Shown here: piece by piece, positions 55,701-63,699 of the stretch
How the letters are laid out: each line of letters starts with the position of its first letter
Position numbering within the stretch: position 1 is the stretch's first letter
Origin: Ignavibacteria bacterium
Lineage (GTDB): Bacteria > Bacteroidota > Ignavibacteria > Kapaibacteriales > UBA2268
Reading direction: 5' to 3'
Assembly (NCBI GenBank): GCA_026416955.1
Contig: JAOAEE010000065.1
Span: 62,001-126,000, forward strand
DNA: 64,000 nt
Translations under genes and position numbers: made by a program
The notes under the pieces: generated by a model
Told to the model about the DNA's origin: nothing
Seen by the model: only the letters and a program-made list of their open reading frames with translations
The model's database searches: none

Positions 55701-57082
55701 CTAATTTCCAACTTGCAGAAATCCAATTTGATGGAAATGAATCCTATTTTGTTTGTTCCGATGGGGTAAGAATTCCTCTTCGAAGCAAAGACGTGGATGT
55801 TTTAATACCTTCTATGGGCGACCTTGCTGCTCCAATTTTTGCCTCTGCACTTCGTGGTTTGGGATTTAATGCTAAGCCAATGCCCGAAAGTAATCCAGAA
55901 ATTCTCCGGCTTGCAAGAAGCGTAGCAACCGGAAAGGAATGCCTTCCTTTGCTTTTGCTTGTTGGACATTTATTGAACTACCTGGAAAATATTTGGGATA
56001 AAAAGCAAAAAATTGCATATTTTATTGTTCAAGGGGCTGGCAACTGTCGTCTTGGGCAATATCCTGTATTTATCCGGAACTTAATAAGAGAACGACAAAT
56101 CCCTAATGTTGCGACATTAGTGTTAATGAATGAAGATGGATTTGCTGGTCTTGGAAGCGATTTTGCTTTGCGTGGTATGCAAGCAATAATTGCAAGTGAT
56201 GTTTTGGATGACATACGTAGTGGAATTATGACCCTTGCTGTTAATCCGGAGCAAGGCTTAAAAATTTTCGACGAAGAGTTTTCAAAATTGCTTTATTTCT
56301 TTGAATATGAACCAAAGAAGATTTATAAAGCACTGAAAAACTTTGCTCTTACAATTCGCAAAAAAGTACCACAAAAAGAGAAAATCCAAAAGGCAAAATA
56401 TATTGCTTTGGTCGGGGAAATTTATGTCCGCCGAGACCACTTTGCCCATCGTTATTTAAACAAGTACTTTGCATCTAAAGGATTTATTTTAAAAGATGCA
56501 TATATTAGCGAATGGATTTTTTATGTTGATTACTTATTGAAGTTAAAATTACTTGAACCAGAAAGTGATATACGGAAAAAAATTGAAAGATGGACACGCG
56601 TTCTTTTTATGAGAATTGCAGAACATAAAATAAAGAAAAACTTAGCGCTTTCTGGTTACTATGAATATTCAAAAACATTGATTGAACCAATATTGAACCA
56701 TAGTAAACATTTAATTCCTTTGGAGTATAAAGGCGAACCTGGCTTGACAGTTGGAATTGCTTTGAAGGACATTCTCGAAAAGTATTGTGGTGTGGTGAAT
56801 GTCGGTCCTTTTGGATGTATGCCTACTCGTTTGGCAGAAGCTGTGAGTAATCCGGAAATGAGAGTAAAGAATAAAATATACGCAAGGCAAAAGAATGACC
56901 CCAAGTTTGATTTACCGACTTTTGTCGATAGAGAAATGCCTCTCCCTTTTTTGACTATTGAGACAGATGGGAATCCTTATCCACAAGTAATAGAGGCAAA
57001 GTTGGAATCGTTTGTATTGAAAGCAGAAAGAACTTCCAAACTTATTGAAAAAATTAAAATGAATGGAAAATTAGAAGAATAA
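52766..57082 (+). CDS. Giant acyl-CoA dehydratase activase-type ATPase
   Basis: 1438 residues. Two BadF/BadG/BcrA/HgdC-type ATPase domains lie in tandem: the first (about 1-270) with CASGTGEFFLQQ near 125 and CSVFCKSDC, the second (about 300-560) with VGLDVGSTTTKG, the Cys-containing ACSAGTGSF near 425 and DQCAAFISSDIKTA. The cysteines in these loops hold the shared 4Fe-4S cluster in HgdC-type activators. A DUF2229-type region (about 640-870, TSFCFPAQ, CSCGPDS-like) and a C-terminal part with GKECLPLLLL follow. Such enzymes inject an electron into 2-hydroxyacyl-CoA dehydratases. No dehydratase subunits are nearby, so the partner is unknown. purM follows after 2 nt. Confidence 0.85.
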   Translation: MKKCFGVCIGASTITFVELCGSNANDWRINKVHTFQHNGLPRDVFTKKLQELNFEKHPVVVTGRKIRNIIKLPNISEVEAVEIAFNSTIKDKNQFTAIASLGSETFIVYVLDKKGNIVDVVTRNQCASGTGEFFLQQLKRMNIDLSELKNFQNNVTPFKVSGRCSVFCKSDCTHALNKGVPKDEVLAGLALMMADKIEELLHKVEKGKILLIGGVTQNQLVMKFLSQKQFDINIPKEATYFEALGAAIFCFKNNINASFNFNELFTNNTTSFIYHKPLKEYSHLVEFKSFERGVAKDGDVCIVGLDVGSTTTKGVVIRVNDCRILASSYIYTHGEPIKAAKKVYSELATQIGNTKINIIGLGTTGSGRQVAGLHALTKGVFNEIIAHATAAIFFDDKVDTIFEIGGQDAKYTYLVNRVPADYAMNEACSAGTGSFIEESAYESLGIKTHQIEKIAFESKKPPNFSDQCAAFISSDIKTAQNENIPREDIVAGLVYSICLNYINRVKGNRQVGDVVFMQGGVCYNKAIPVAMAGLIGKKIIVPPEPGLMGAFGVALQVKEKIELGLLEPQNFSLQELAERDVSYKKSFICVGGKEKCDLRCEINRIVVNGKTYPFGGACNKFYNIIYNKNYKIEDYDFIAKRNQILFELSKQEENNFLGTIGINLSYHTFTILPLFTTFFNQIGYKVVLPDYPDSRGFDREHTSFCFPAQISLCMFQNLLDKKPDWYFLPEIFEMWVGEDEYQRLDFNSSCVFVSGEPFYLKQAFKDYYIEDKIITKYLNFANGFEVEKEKFVDIAKKLNVDEDKAISAYQNAVERQYLFFKRLEEEGKKFLTFLSENPDKFAVVLVGRPYNSFTSFANKGIPQKFASRGVYIIPYEFLSFHHYTVDESQFWEAGKRILKVAKAIRDNEQLFPVYITNFSCGPDSMLIPQFRKIIGTKPSLTLELDQHTADAGINTRIDAFLDIVENFRAVKKQIKFPRSNFQLAEIQFDGNESYFVCSDGVRIPLRSKDVDVLIPSMGDLAAPIFASALRGLGFNAKPMPESNPEILRLARSVATGKECLPLLLLVGHLLNYLENIWDKKQKIAYFIVQGAGNCRLGQYPVFIRNLIRERQIPNVATLVLMNEDGFAGLGSDFALRGMQAIIASDVLDDIRSGIMTLAVNPEQGLKIFDEEFSKLLYFFEYEPKKIYKALKNFALTIRKKVPQKEKIQKAKYIALVGEIYVRRDHFAHRYLNKYFASKGFILKDAYISEWIFYVDYLLKLKLLEPESDIRKKIERWTRVLFMRIAEHKIKKNLALSGYYEYSKTLIEPILNHSKHLIPLEYKGEPGLTVGIALKDILEKYCGVVNVGPFGCMPTRLAEAVSNPEMRVKNKIYARQKNDPKFDLPTFVDREMPLPFLTIETDGNPYPQVIEAKLESFVLKAERTSKLIEKIKMNGKLEE

Positions 57083-57084
57083 AT

Positions 57085-58077
57085 ATGGGAATTACTTACA
57101 AACAAACTGGTGTCGACATTGAAGCGGGAGAGCAGACAGTCGAAAAAATCAAATCTCTTGTAAAGTCCACATACAACGAGAAAGTATTATCTGAACTTGG
57201 GCTTTTTGGAGGTTTTTTTGATGCAAAGTTCACAAATTATGAACATCCTGTATTGGTATCGAGTACTGATGGTGTTGGAACCAAACTAAAAATCGCTTTT
57301 ATGATGAATAAGCACGACACAATTGGTCAATGCCTTGTAAACCATTGTGTTAATGATATTTTAACTGCTGGTGCCCGCCCTTTATTTTTTCTCGATTATT
57401 TTGCTACTGGCAAACTTGATGTCGATATTGCATATGATGTGATAAGTGGTTTAGTAAAAGCTTGCAAAGAAAATGAATGTGCTTTGATAGGTGGTGAAAC
57501 GGCAGAAATGCCTTCCTTCTACTCCGACGGTGAGTATGATATTTCTGGCACAATAGTTGGTGTTGTTGAAAAGTCAAAAATAATCAATGGTTTGGGTATT
57601 TCTAATGGTGATATTTTAATTGGACTTGCCTCTAATGGTTTGCACACTAATGGTTATTCTTTAGCAAGAACGGTTTTACTTGCTCATTACAAAATTGACC
57701 AATATTTGGAAGCATTAGGTTGCACACTTGGGGAAGAGTTACTTAAAATTCATAAGTCATATTATAATACAGTTTTCCCTATTATTGAAAAAGGTTTAAT
57801 AAAGGGTATTTCTCATATTACTGGTGGTGGTATTATTGGAAATACGAAAAGAATTATTCCTAAAAACTTAACCTTGAAAGTAAATTGGAATTCTTGGATT
57901 GTTCCCGAAATTTTCAAAATTATTCAAAAACTTGGTGATGTTCCAGATGAAGAAATGCGAAATGTTTTCAATTTAGGAATAGGATTAATTCTTGTTGTAT
58001 CAGAAAATTCCGCAAACGAGGTAATTTCCTATTTAGAAGGTAAAGAAAAATATTACATTATTGGAGAGGTTGTGTAA
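57085..58077 (+). CDS. purM: Phosphoribosylformylglycinamidine cyclo-ligase (AIR synthetase)
   Basis: 330 residues. It closes the imidazole ring in purine synthesis (FGAM + ATP to AIR). The N-terminal GVDIEAGEQTVEKIK, the ATP-binding VSSTDGVGTKLKIA, NHCVNDILTAGARPLFFLDY and GGETAEMPSFY are normal. The C-terminal ITGGGIIGNTKRIIP ends the core. It begins 2 nt after the activase stop. Its last 20 nt overlap the convergent M50 gene. Confidence 0.95.
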   Translation: MGITYKQTGVDIEAGEQTVEKIKSLVKSTYNEKVLSELGLFGGFFDAKFTNYEHPVLVSSTDGVGTKLKIAFMMNKHDTIGQCLVNHCVNDILTAGARPLFFLDYFATGKLDVDIAYDVISGLVKACKENECALIGGETAEMPSFYSDGEYDISGTIVGVVEKSKIINGLGISNGDILIGLASNGLHTNGYSLARTVLLAHYKIDQYLEALGCTLGEELLKIHKSYYNTVFPIIEKGLIKGISHITGGGIIGNTKRIIPKNLTLKVNWNSWIVPEIFKIIQKLGDVPDEEMRNVFNLGIGLILVVSENSANEVISYLEGKEKYYIIGEVV

Positions 58078-58771
58078 CCTTTGTTTTAAGAGATTTTAGA
58101 GCCAAGAAAAGGAGTAACACAGTAAATAAAATAATAAAGATAGCCCAAAACCAATTAGGAAGTAACAAATTTTGTGCAATTATTTCGGTGTCGGAAAGCA
58201 AAGATGATTGATTCACATTTCCGGTTGATGAGAAAAGATAACCCATACTAAGATAAACACTCATAAATGCTTGGATACCAATAATCTGCGAAGTAATAAA
58301 ATGTAATTTTTCCATCTTGGTAAGTGCTATCCAAAAAATTAGTATTGAAAAAACAATCAAGAAAATAAATCCAAAAGCAGAACGAACCCAAACGATTGTA
58401 CTTACAAATATGCAAATGCTAGTAAAAAATAGTAATAGCCTCGCTCGATTATTTCTTTTAGTTGAAACAATGAAGAAGTAACCAACAATAGGGGGGAACA
58501 AAGGACCACTTAGTGCAATTAATGCATTTCCAATATTTCCAAGTGAAGTGGGAGTGCCAAGGTGTGCTATTCCACTTCCATTAGGGAAAATTTCTAAATA
58601 ATAAAAGTTTCCACCAAGAATTAAAGAACAAATCCCGTGTCCCATTTCGTGGAACCAAGTGCTTAGTATCATAAATGGGTATAGAAACACCGTTAGTGGA
58701 GGGATTTGCATAAAGAAAATATTAATAGCAATCAATGACAGTGAAATTGTTAATAGATACTTATTTCTCAT
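58058..58771 (-). CDS. M50-family membrane metallopeptidase
   Basis: 237 residues with about six membrane helices. The zinc motif WFHEMGHGICSLILGG (HExxH) is in an early helix and GSGIAHLGTP and ALSGPLFPPIVG follow (the NPDG-like region is changed). It belongs to the small M50-type group without a PDZ domain. The substrate is unknown; it may cut a membrane-bound regulator. A good ribosome site (AGGAAGT) lies inside the recN end, 1 nt upstream. It overlaps purM by 20 nt convergently. Confidence 0.8.
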   Translation of the reverse strand: MRNKYLLTISLSLIAINIFFMQIPPLTVFLYPFMILSTWFHEMGHGICSLILGGNFYYLEIFPNGSGIAHLGTPTSLGNIGNALIALSGPLFPPIVGYFFIVSTKRNNRARLLLFFTSICIFVSTIVWVRSAFGFIFLIVFSILIFWIALTKMEKLHFITSQIIGIQAFMSVYLSMGYLFSSTGNVNQSSLLSDTEIIAQNLLLPNWFWAIFIILFTVLLLFLALKSLKTKVTQPLQ

Positions 58772-58772
58772 A

Positions 58773-60494
58773 TTACTTCCTACTGTTGAATTCGTAAATT
58801 AGTTTTTTTGCATTTTCGACAGCAAATTCAGAGATAATTTCTCCACTAAGTAAGCGGGCAATTTCCAATATGTGTTGGTCTTCGTTTAATTTTTGGGCGG
58901 ATATTTTTACATTACCGTTGATTTCTTTTTTTTCAATCAAAATGGTATTATCACCGGCAGCAGCAATTTGTGGCAAATGAGTAATTGCAATAATTTGGTG
59001 TTTCTGGGAAAGATTTTTCATAAGTTGTGCAGTCATAGATGCAATTTTTCCGCTAATACCTACATCAATTTCATCGAAAATCATTGTTGGAAAATTGTAG
59101 TGTTCAGCTGCTAGGCTTTTCAAGGCAAGCATAAGGCGCGAAAGCTCTCCTCCCGAAGCAATATTGTTTAATGGCAAAGGTTTTGTATTAGGATTTGTTG
59201 CAATTAAAAATTCAATTCGGTCTAATCCATTATTTAGTAGTTTCAAATATTTTCCTTCCCATTCTATCGATAAATCTTTAAGGTTATTATTTTCAATTTC
59301 ATCTTGAAGGATAGAAACTGAAAAAGTTACGTTTTTCATTCCCAGATTGTCAAGGATTTCTGGTACTTTTGTTTCGAGTAAGTTGATACCAATTTTTCTG
59401 TTTTTGTGTATTTTTTCTGCTATGCTTTTTATTTTTTCTTTGAATGCAAGGATTTCATTTCGAACTTTTTTTATTTTTTCTTCAATTGAATAGGTAGAAA
59501 GGATGATATTTTGCAATCTTTCTTTTTCTTTAAAAATATTTTCATATGTTAAATACTTTTTTTCAAGATATTTTAATTCCGAAAGTCTAATTCTTAGGTT
59601 TTCAACGTATCCCGGGTCTAATTCGACATCGATAAACCTTTTTTGGATTTCTTTTGCACAATCATCTATTGTTTCTAATATTCCCTCCAATTGTTGAACA
59701 ATTCTCTCGAATGTTGTATCATATTTTACTAAGTTGTTTATCTTTTTCGCAGCAAGCGATATGGTGTCTAATGCAGAAGTATCCGATTTATAAAGTAATT
59801 CATAAACCTCTAATAAGGAAATATTTATGAGTTCAAGGTTTTCGAGTTTCTTTAGTTCGTTTTCGATAATTTCTAGCTCATTAGGTTGAGGATTAATTCT
59901 AATTATTTCCTGTAAATCGTAGTCGATTTTTTCCCTTTCCTTGTTGATTGAAATTAATTCTTGTTCGAAATTGTTTAATTTCTCTATTGCTTCTTCGAGT
60001 TCCTTTTTTAATTTTTTGTATTCTTCGATGAGTACATTGTTTTTGGATAAACTATCGAGAAGTTCAAGTTGGTGCTTTGTCGATAATAATTGTTGGTGGG
60101 AGTGTTGTCCGTGGAAATCAACTAAATAGTCGCCAATTTCTTTTATAGTATTTAATGGATAAGGTGTATCATTTAAGAAGCAACGTGAAGTTCCTTTCGA
60201 TGTTATTTCTCTCCGAAGAATAAAAGTATCTTGGACAATGTTTTCTGGGTCGTTTATTATAGAATTTATTATTTCTGGATTCTCAATAGAAAAAGTTGCT
60301 TCGACAATCGATTTTGCTTCTCCACTTTTTACTAAATCCGGCGAGGCTCTTTCCCCGAGAGTAGTCATTAAAGCGTCTATAATAATAGATTTTCCAGCAC
60401 CAGTTTCACCAAGGAATATGTTTAACCCCGGGTCAAATTCAATATTGATTTCGTCAATTAAAGTAAAATTTTTAATATATAAATTTAGGAGCAT
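58773..60494 (-). CDS. recN: DNA repair ATPase RecN
   Basis: 573 residues, SMC-like. Walker A FLGETGAGKSIIIDAL is near 30 and Walker B MIFDEIDVGISGKI near 480; the signature ASGGELSRLMLALK lies before it. Two long charged coiled-coil arms lie between them (LIEEYKKLKKELEEAIEKL and the region after). It helps repair double-strand breaks. A longer frame (10 codons) exists but the ATG at 60494 gives the family start MLLNLYIKNFTLID. Divergent from the CheR-like gene by 54 nt. The M50 gene follows 1 nt after its stop. Confidence 0.93.
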   Translation of the reverse strand: MLLNLYIKNFTLIDEINIEFDPGLNIFLGETGAGKSIIIDALMTTLGERASPDLVKSGEAKSIVEATFSIENPEIINSIINDPENIVQDTFILRREITSKGTSRCFLNDTPYPLNTIKEIGDYLVDFHGQHSHQQLLSTKHQLELLDSLSKNNVLIEEYKKLKKELEEAIEKLNNFEQELISINKEREKIDYDLQEIIRINPQPNELEIIENELKKLENLELINISLLEVYELLYKSDTSALDTISLAAKKINNLVKYDTTFERIVQQLEGILETIDDCAKEIQKRFIDVELDPGYVENLRIRLSELKYLEKKYLTYENIFKEKERLQNIILSTYSIEEKIKKVRNEILAFKEKIKSIAEKIHKNRKIGINLLETKVPEILDNLGMKNVTFSVSILQDEIENNNLKDLSIEWEGKYLKLLNNGLDRIEFLIATNPNTKPLPLNNIASGGELSRLMLALKSLAAEHYNFPTMIFDEIDVGISGKIASMTAQLMKNLSQKHQIIAITHLPQIAAAGDNTILIEKKEINGNVKISAQKLNEDQHILEIARLLSGEIISEFAVENAKKLIYEFNSRK

Positions 60495-60548
60495 ACAAAA
60501 GTAGTAATAGTTTTTAACTTGCAAATTTAATAAAACAAATCAACGACT

Positions 60549-61148
60549 ATGGCTTTTTCTTTTTTCTTTCGAGACCATTTTATTTTGGAAAGACTTGCAG
60601 AAGTTGTTGCAAACGAGGTGCTTGGAAAAAAAGAAATAAAAATTTGGGACGCTGGTTGTGCTCTTGGCCAAGAACCATTTACTTTTGCTATTTTACTTTC
60701 CGAAAAAGTGGGTTACTTTACTTTTAAGAGGGTAAAGATTTATGCTACCGATATTGATGAAACTGGTGAGTTTGAAAGAACAATAAAGGCTGGAATCTAT
60801 CCTAAAAAAGACTTGGAGCGAATACCAAATGAAATTCTTGAAAAGTATTTTATAAAATATGATGAAGATAGTTATAAAATAGTTGAAGAATTGCATAGGA
60901 AAGTCGTTTTTGTCAAGCATAATTTACTAGATCTTAAACCTTTCGAAACTGGATTTGATGCAATCATATGTAAGAATGTTTTGTTGCATTTCATTTATTC
61001 CGACAGAGTAAAAGTAATGGAAATGTTTTATTGGTCACTAAAGGATGGTGGCTATCTGGCAGTCGAGCAAACTCAAAAAATTCCCAAAGAATTGGAAAAT
61101 AAATTTGTGCAATTATTTGGTGATGTTTCAATTTTCAAAAAGGTTTAG
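60549..61148 (+). CDS. CheR-type methyltransferase core without N-terminal domain
   Basis: 199 residues, starting directly with SFFFRDHF, the point where CheR's catalytic half begins. Conserved parts are KIWDAGCALGQEPFTFAILL (SAM loop), KIYATDIDE and FDAIICKNVLLHF. The usual N-terminal helical domain (about 70 residues) is absent. An in-frame stop 18 nt upstream of the ATG excludes a longer protein here. CheR methylates glutamates of chemoreceptors; without the N-terminal domain the target is unclear, and no other chemotaxis gene is in the window. It abuts the next gene with no spacing, so they are co-translated. Confidence 0.75.
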   Translation: MAFSFFFRDHFILERLAEVVANEVLGKKEIKIWDAGCALGQEPFTFAILLSEKVGYFTFKRVKIYATDIDETGEFERTIKAGIYPKKDLERIPNEILEKYFIKYDEDSYKIVEELHRKVVFVKHNLLDLKPFETGFDAIICKNVLLHFIYSDRVKVMEMFYWSLKDGGYLAVEQTQKIPKELENKFVQLFGDVSIFKKV

Positions 61149-61748
61149 ATGAGAATAATTACTTTACCTACACATCCAACAAAGTATTCTTGTAATGTTT
61201 ACTTAATACTTGGCGATTGGAATAAGATCGAAGACCAGAATACTTTGATTGACGCTGGAGTTGATGATTTTGTAGTTAACTTTTTAAAAGAATACCCAAC
61301 TGGGGTTGGAAAGAAGAAAGTCTCGCAAGTAATACTTACTCACGAACATTTTGACCATAGAGGTGGACTAAAATATATTAAGCCGCTATTTGATCCAGTC
61401 GTATATGCTTTTAATAAAAATGTGTTTATTGATGTTAAGGTAGTGGATGGAATGAAACTTGTAGTTGGGGATAGGGAAGCGATTTTATATCATACTCCGG
61501 GACATTCAAACGATTCGATTTGTGTGTATATTCCAAAAGAAGGTATTTTATTTTCTGGTGATTTACCATTAGGTTTTCATATGAAGGGAGATACTTTTAC
61601 TTTACCCTATCTAAATACTTTAAGTAGACTTTCTCAACTCGAAATTAGAGATATTTACCCTGGTCACGGTAATCCAATTCTGAAAAACGGAGGGGAATTA
61701 ATTAAAAGGACTAAGGAATTAGTAGAGTGTTCGAAAATAATATCTTGA
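61149..61748 (+). CDS. Metallo-beta-lactamase-fold hydrolase
   Basis: 199 residues. The metal motif THEHFDHRGG (HxHxDH) is near 64-73. HTPGHSNDS, the Asp in LFSGDLPLG and the last His in YPGHGNP complete the normal five-ligand set. It resembles glyoxalase II-like or rhodanese-partner hydrolases; the substrate is unknown. The start codon follows the CheR-like stop with no base between. Its stop is 2 nt from the convergent scpB stop. Confidence 0.85.
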   Translation: MRIITLPTHPTKYSCNVYLILGDWNKIEDQNTLIDAGVDDFVVNFLKEYPTGVGKKKVSQVILTHEHFDHRGGLKYIKPLFDPVVYAFNKNVFIDVKVVDGMKLVVGDREAILYHTPGHSNDSICVYIPKEGILFSGDLPLGFHMKGDTFTLPYLNTLSRLSQLEIRDIYPGHGNPILKNGGELIKRTKELVECSKIIS

Positions 61749-61750
61749 TT

Positions 61751-62419
61751 TTAATTATTTTCTTCTTCGAAATCTATTTTCAAGGTCAATTCTTCTCTAG
61801 TGTTTTTTATTTCAATCAAGGTTCGGATTTCTTCAAGATTGGGTAACTCGGATAAATCGCTAATTCCAAATGTCTTCAAAAATTCAATAGTAGTTCCATA
61901 CATAAAAGGCCTTCCAACAGTATCTTTTCTTCCAACAATTTTTATTAAGTCTCTTTCCAAGAGTGTATTTACAACTTCGCTTGAATTAGTACCTCGGATT
62001 TCTTCTATTTCTGGTTTGGTAATAGGTTGCTTATATGCAATTATTGCAAGAGTTTCGAGCATAGCCTTCGAAAATCTTTTTTTATTACGGAACTTTGGCA
62101 AAGAACCCAATATTTTACCAAACTCATTCCTTGTTGCAAAAGTATATCCATTAGCTACTTTGATTATTTTGTAGGGACGATTTGAATTTTGTAAGTCTGA
62201 GTTTATTTCTTCTATTGTATTCATTATAACTTCTTCGACGTTATTGATTTCAATTGTGGTGATTTCGCTTGCTTGCTCAACTAATCCAGAAAAATCCAAT
62301 TTGTTTTCTATTATATCTAGTAGTTCATCTAAAGAAATTGGAAACTCGCTTGCAAAAATAAGAGTTTCTATAATTTGCTTCTGTATTGTTTTGTTTAAAT
62401 TCCAGAACTTGTTTAGCAT
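61751..62419 (-). CDS. scpB: Segregation and condensation protein ScpB
   Basis: 222 residues. Two winged-helix domains make up the core: the first with IETLIFASEFPISLDELL, the second with KQPITKPEIEEIRGTNSSEVVNTLLERDLI and GRPFMYGTT. ScpB dimers bind ScpA and hold the Smc complex that compacts chromosomes. The acidic tail is normal. It starts 2 nt after the scpA stop; smc is not in the window. Confidence 0.93.
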   Translation of the reverse strand: MLNKFWNLNKTIQKQIIETLIFASEFPISLDELLDIIENKLDFSGLVEQASEITTIEINNVEEVIMNTIEEINSDLQNSNRPYKIIKVANGYTFATRNEFGKILGSLPKFRNKKRFSKAMLETLAIIAYKQPITKPEIEEIRGTNSSEVVNTLLERDLIKIVGRKDTVGRPFMYGTTIEFLKTFGISDLSELPNLEEIRTLIEIKNTREELTLKIDFEEENN

Positions 62420-62421
62420 AG

Positions 62422-63147
62422 TTAGTTTTTATAGAATTTTGAAACACTAAATAAGAAAATATCGCCATTTAAGTCAGATTGGTAAGCATAAATCTTACCT
62501 TGTTTTACAAGTTCTAAAATGGCAACAAAGTATAATACCACGATTTGTTTCTTTTCATTTAAACAAAGTTTTTGGAAAGAAATTTGTTGTTCTTTTGTTA
62601 ATATTTCCAATATGTTACTTATGGCATCTTCTATCTTATATTCGGCAATTTTAATAATTTGAAATCCTTCTTCTTCTTTGCGTTTGATTATTTCGTAAAA
62701 TGCCTTTGCTAAATCGTATACAGAAGCTGGTTTGTATGTTTTGAACTTTGCGGACAACTCTGAAATATCACTCTCGTAAATCCCACGATAATATATGTTT
62801 TGCATAAATTCGAGATTGTTTTCAAGAGATTGGCTTGCTTCTTTAAAAACTTGATAATCTAATAGTTGTTGAACAAGTTCTTTTCTTGGGTCTTCGGATT
62901 GTGTCAACTCATCCTTTTTTTCTATTGGGAGCAACATTTTTGCTTTTATTTCCATCAATGTAGAAGCCATAACAACAAATTCACTTGCAACTTCGATGTC
63001 CAATTCTTTCATCATTTTAAGATAATTTAAAAACTCATCGGTTATTCGAGCGATTGGTATATCGTAAATGTTTATTTCATCTCTTTTAATGAAATAGAGA
63101 AGTAAATCTAATGGTCCTTCGAAAATTGGGAGAATAATTTTGTACAT
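62422..63147 (-). CDS. scpA: Segregation and condensation protein ScpA (kleisin)
   Basis: 241 residues. N-terminal Smc-binding part with FEGPLDLLLYFIKRDEINIYDIPI, then a helical centre (FLNYLKMMKELDIEVASEFVVMAS, MLLPIE), and a C-terminal winged helix (KLCLNEKKQIVVLYFVAILELVKQGKI). The first of two adjacent ATGs lies only 2 nt after GAGGAA; the second (63147) sits at better spacing and is chosen. It forms one unit with scpB. Confidence 0.92.
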   Translation of the reverse strand: MYKIILPIFEGPLDLLLYFIKRDEINIYDIPIARITDEFLNYLKMMKELDIEVASEFVVMASTLMEIKAKMLLPIEKKDELTQSEDPRKELVQQLLDYQVFKEASQSLENNLEFMQNIYYRGIYESDISELSAKFKTYKPASVYDLAKAFYEIIKRKEEEGFQIIKIAEYKIEDAISNILEILTKEQQISFQKLCLNEKKQIVVLYFVAILELVKQGKIYAYQSDLNGDIFLFSVSKFYKN

Positions 63148-63268
63148 CATTTCCTCGTTGCAATTCCAAAATTACGAAACAAAATTCTATTAATTTTTTC
63201 GAGAAAATGTAGAAATAAAATTTTTTTATCTTATTTTCGTATTTTTGAATGAATTAATTTATTAGAAA

Positions 63269-63688
63269 ATGAAAAAAATTTTGTTTTTCCTTGTATTTTT
63301 AGGTTTTGCTACTATACTATATGCATTAGATTCATATATTGAGCGTATTAATGCTTCTTCTAATGGTAAGGATATTACAATTGAATTCAAAACTATTAAT
63401 GAGAAAAACATTTCCTTTTTCGAAATTGAGCGTTCTATAAATAATGGAAATTTTAAGAAAATTACTTCTATTTTGGCTAAAGGCTATCCTTCAACTTACA
63501 AGTATACGGACCAAGAGGCTTTTTTGAAAGACAACAACGACGAAAAGCTTACTGCAACAAGTTATTCATATCGGATTAAAATTTTGTTTAAGGATAATAC
63601 ATATCTATACTCAAACTCTGTAAATGTATCTCATAAAGTTAATGGTATCTACCGTACTTGGGGAATGATTAAAGAAATGTTTAGATGA
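63269..63688 (+). CDS. Exported protein with fibronectin type III-like fold (unknown function)
   Basis: 139 residues. A signal peptide (MKKILFFLVFLGFATILYA) is followed by a single beta-sandwich-like domain (about 24-125) with IEFKTINEKNISFFEIERSI and TSYSYRIKILFKDNTY, the pattern of FnIII domains that decorate T9SS proteins. It has no sorting domain and may be periplasmic. Not recognised further. Twelve nt after the stop, the next gene starts on the same strand, so the two may be co-transcribed. Confidence 0.6.
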   Translation: MKKILFFLVFLGFATILYALDSYIERINASSNGKDITIEFKTINEKNISFFEIERSINNGNFKKITSILAKGYPSTYKYTDQEAFLKDNNDEKLTATSYSYRIKILFKDNTYLYSNSVNVSHKVNGIYRTWGMIKEMFR

Positions 63689-63699
63689 TTTAGCGTTTT

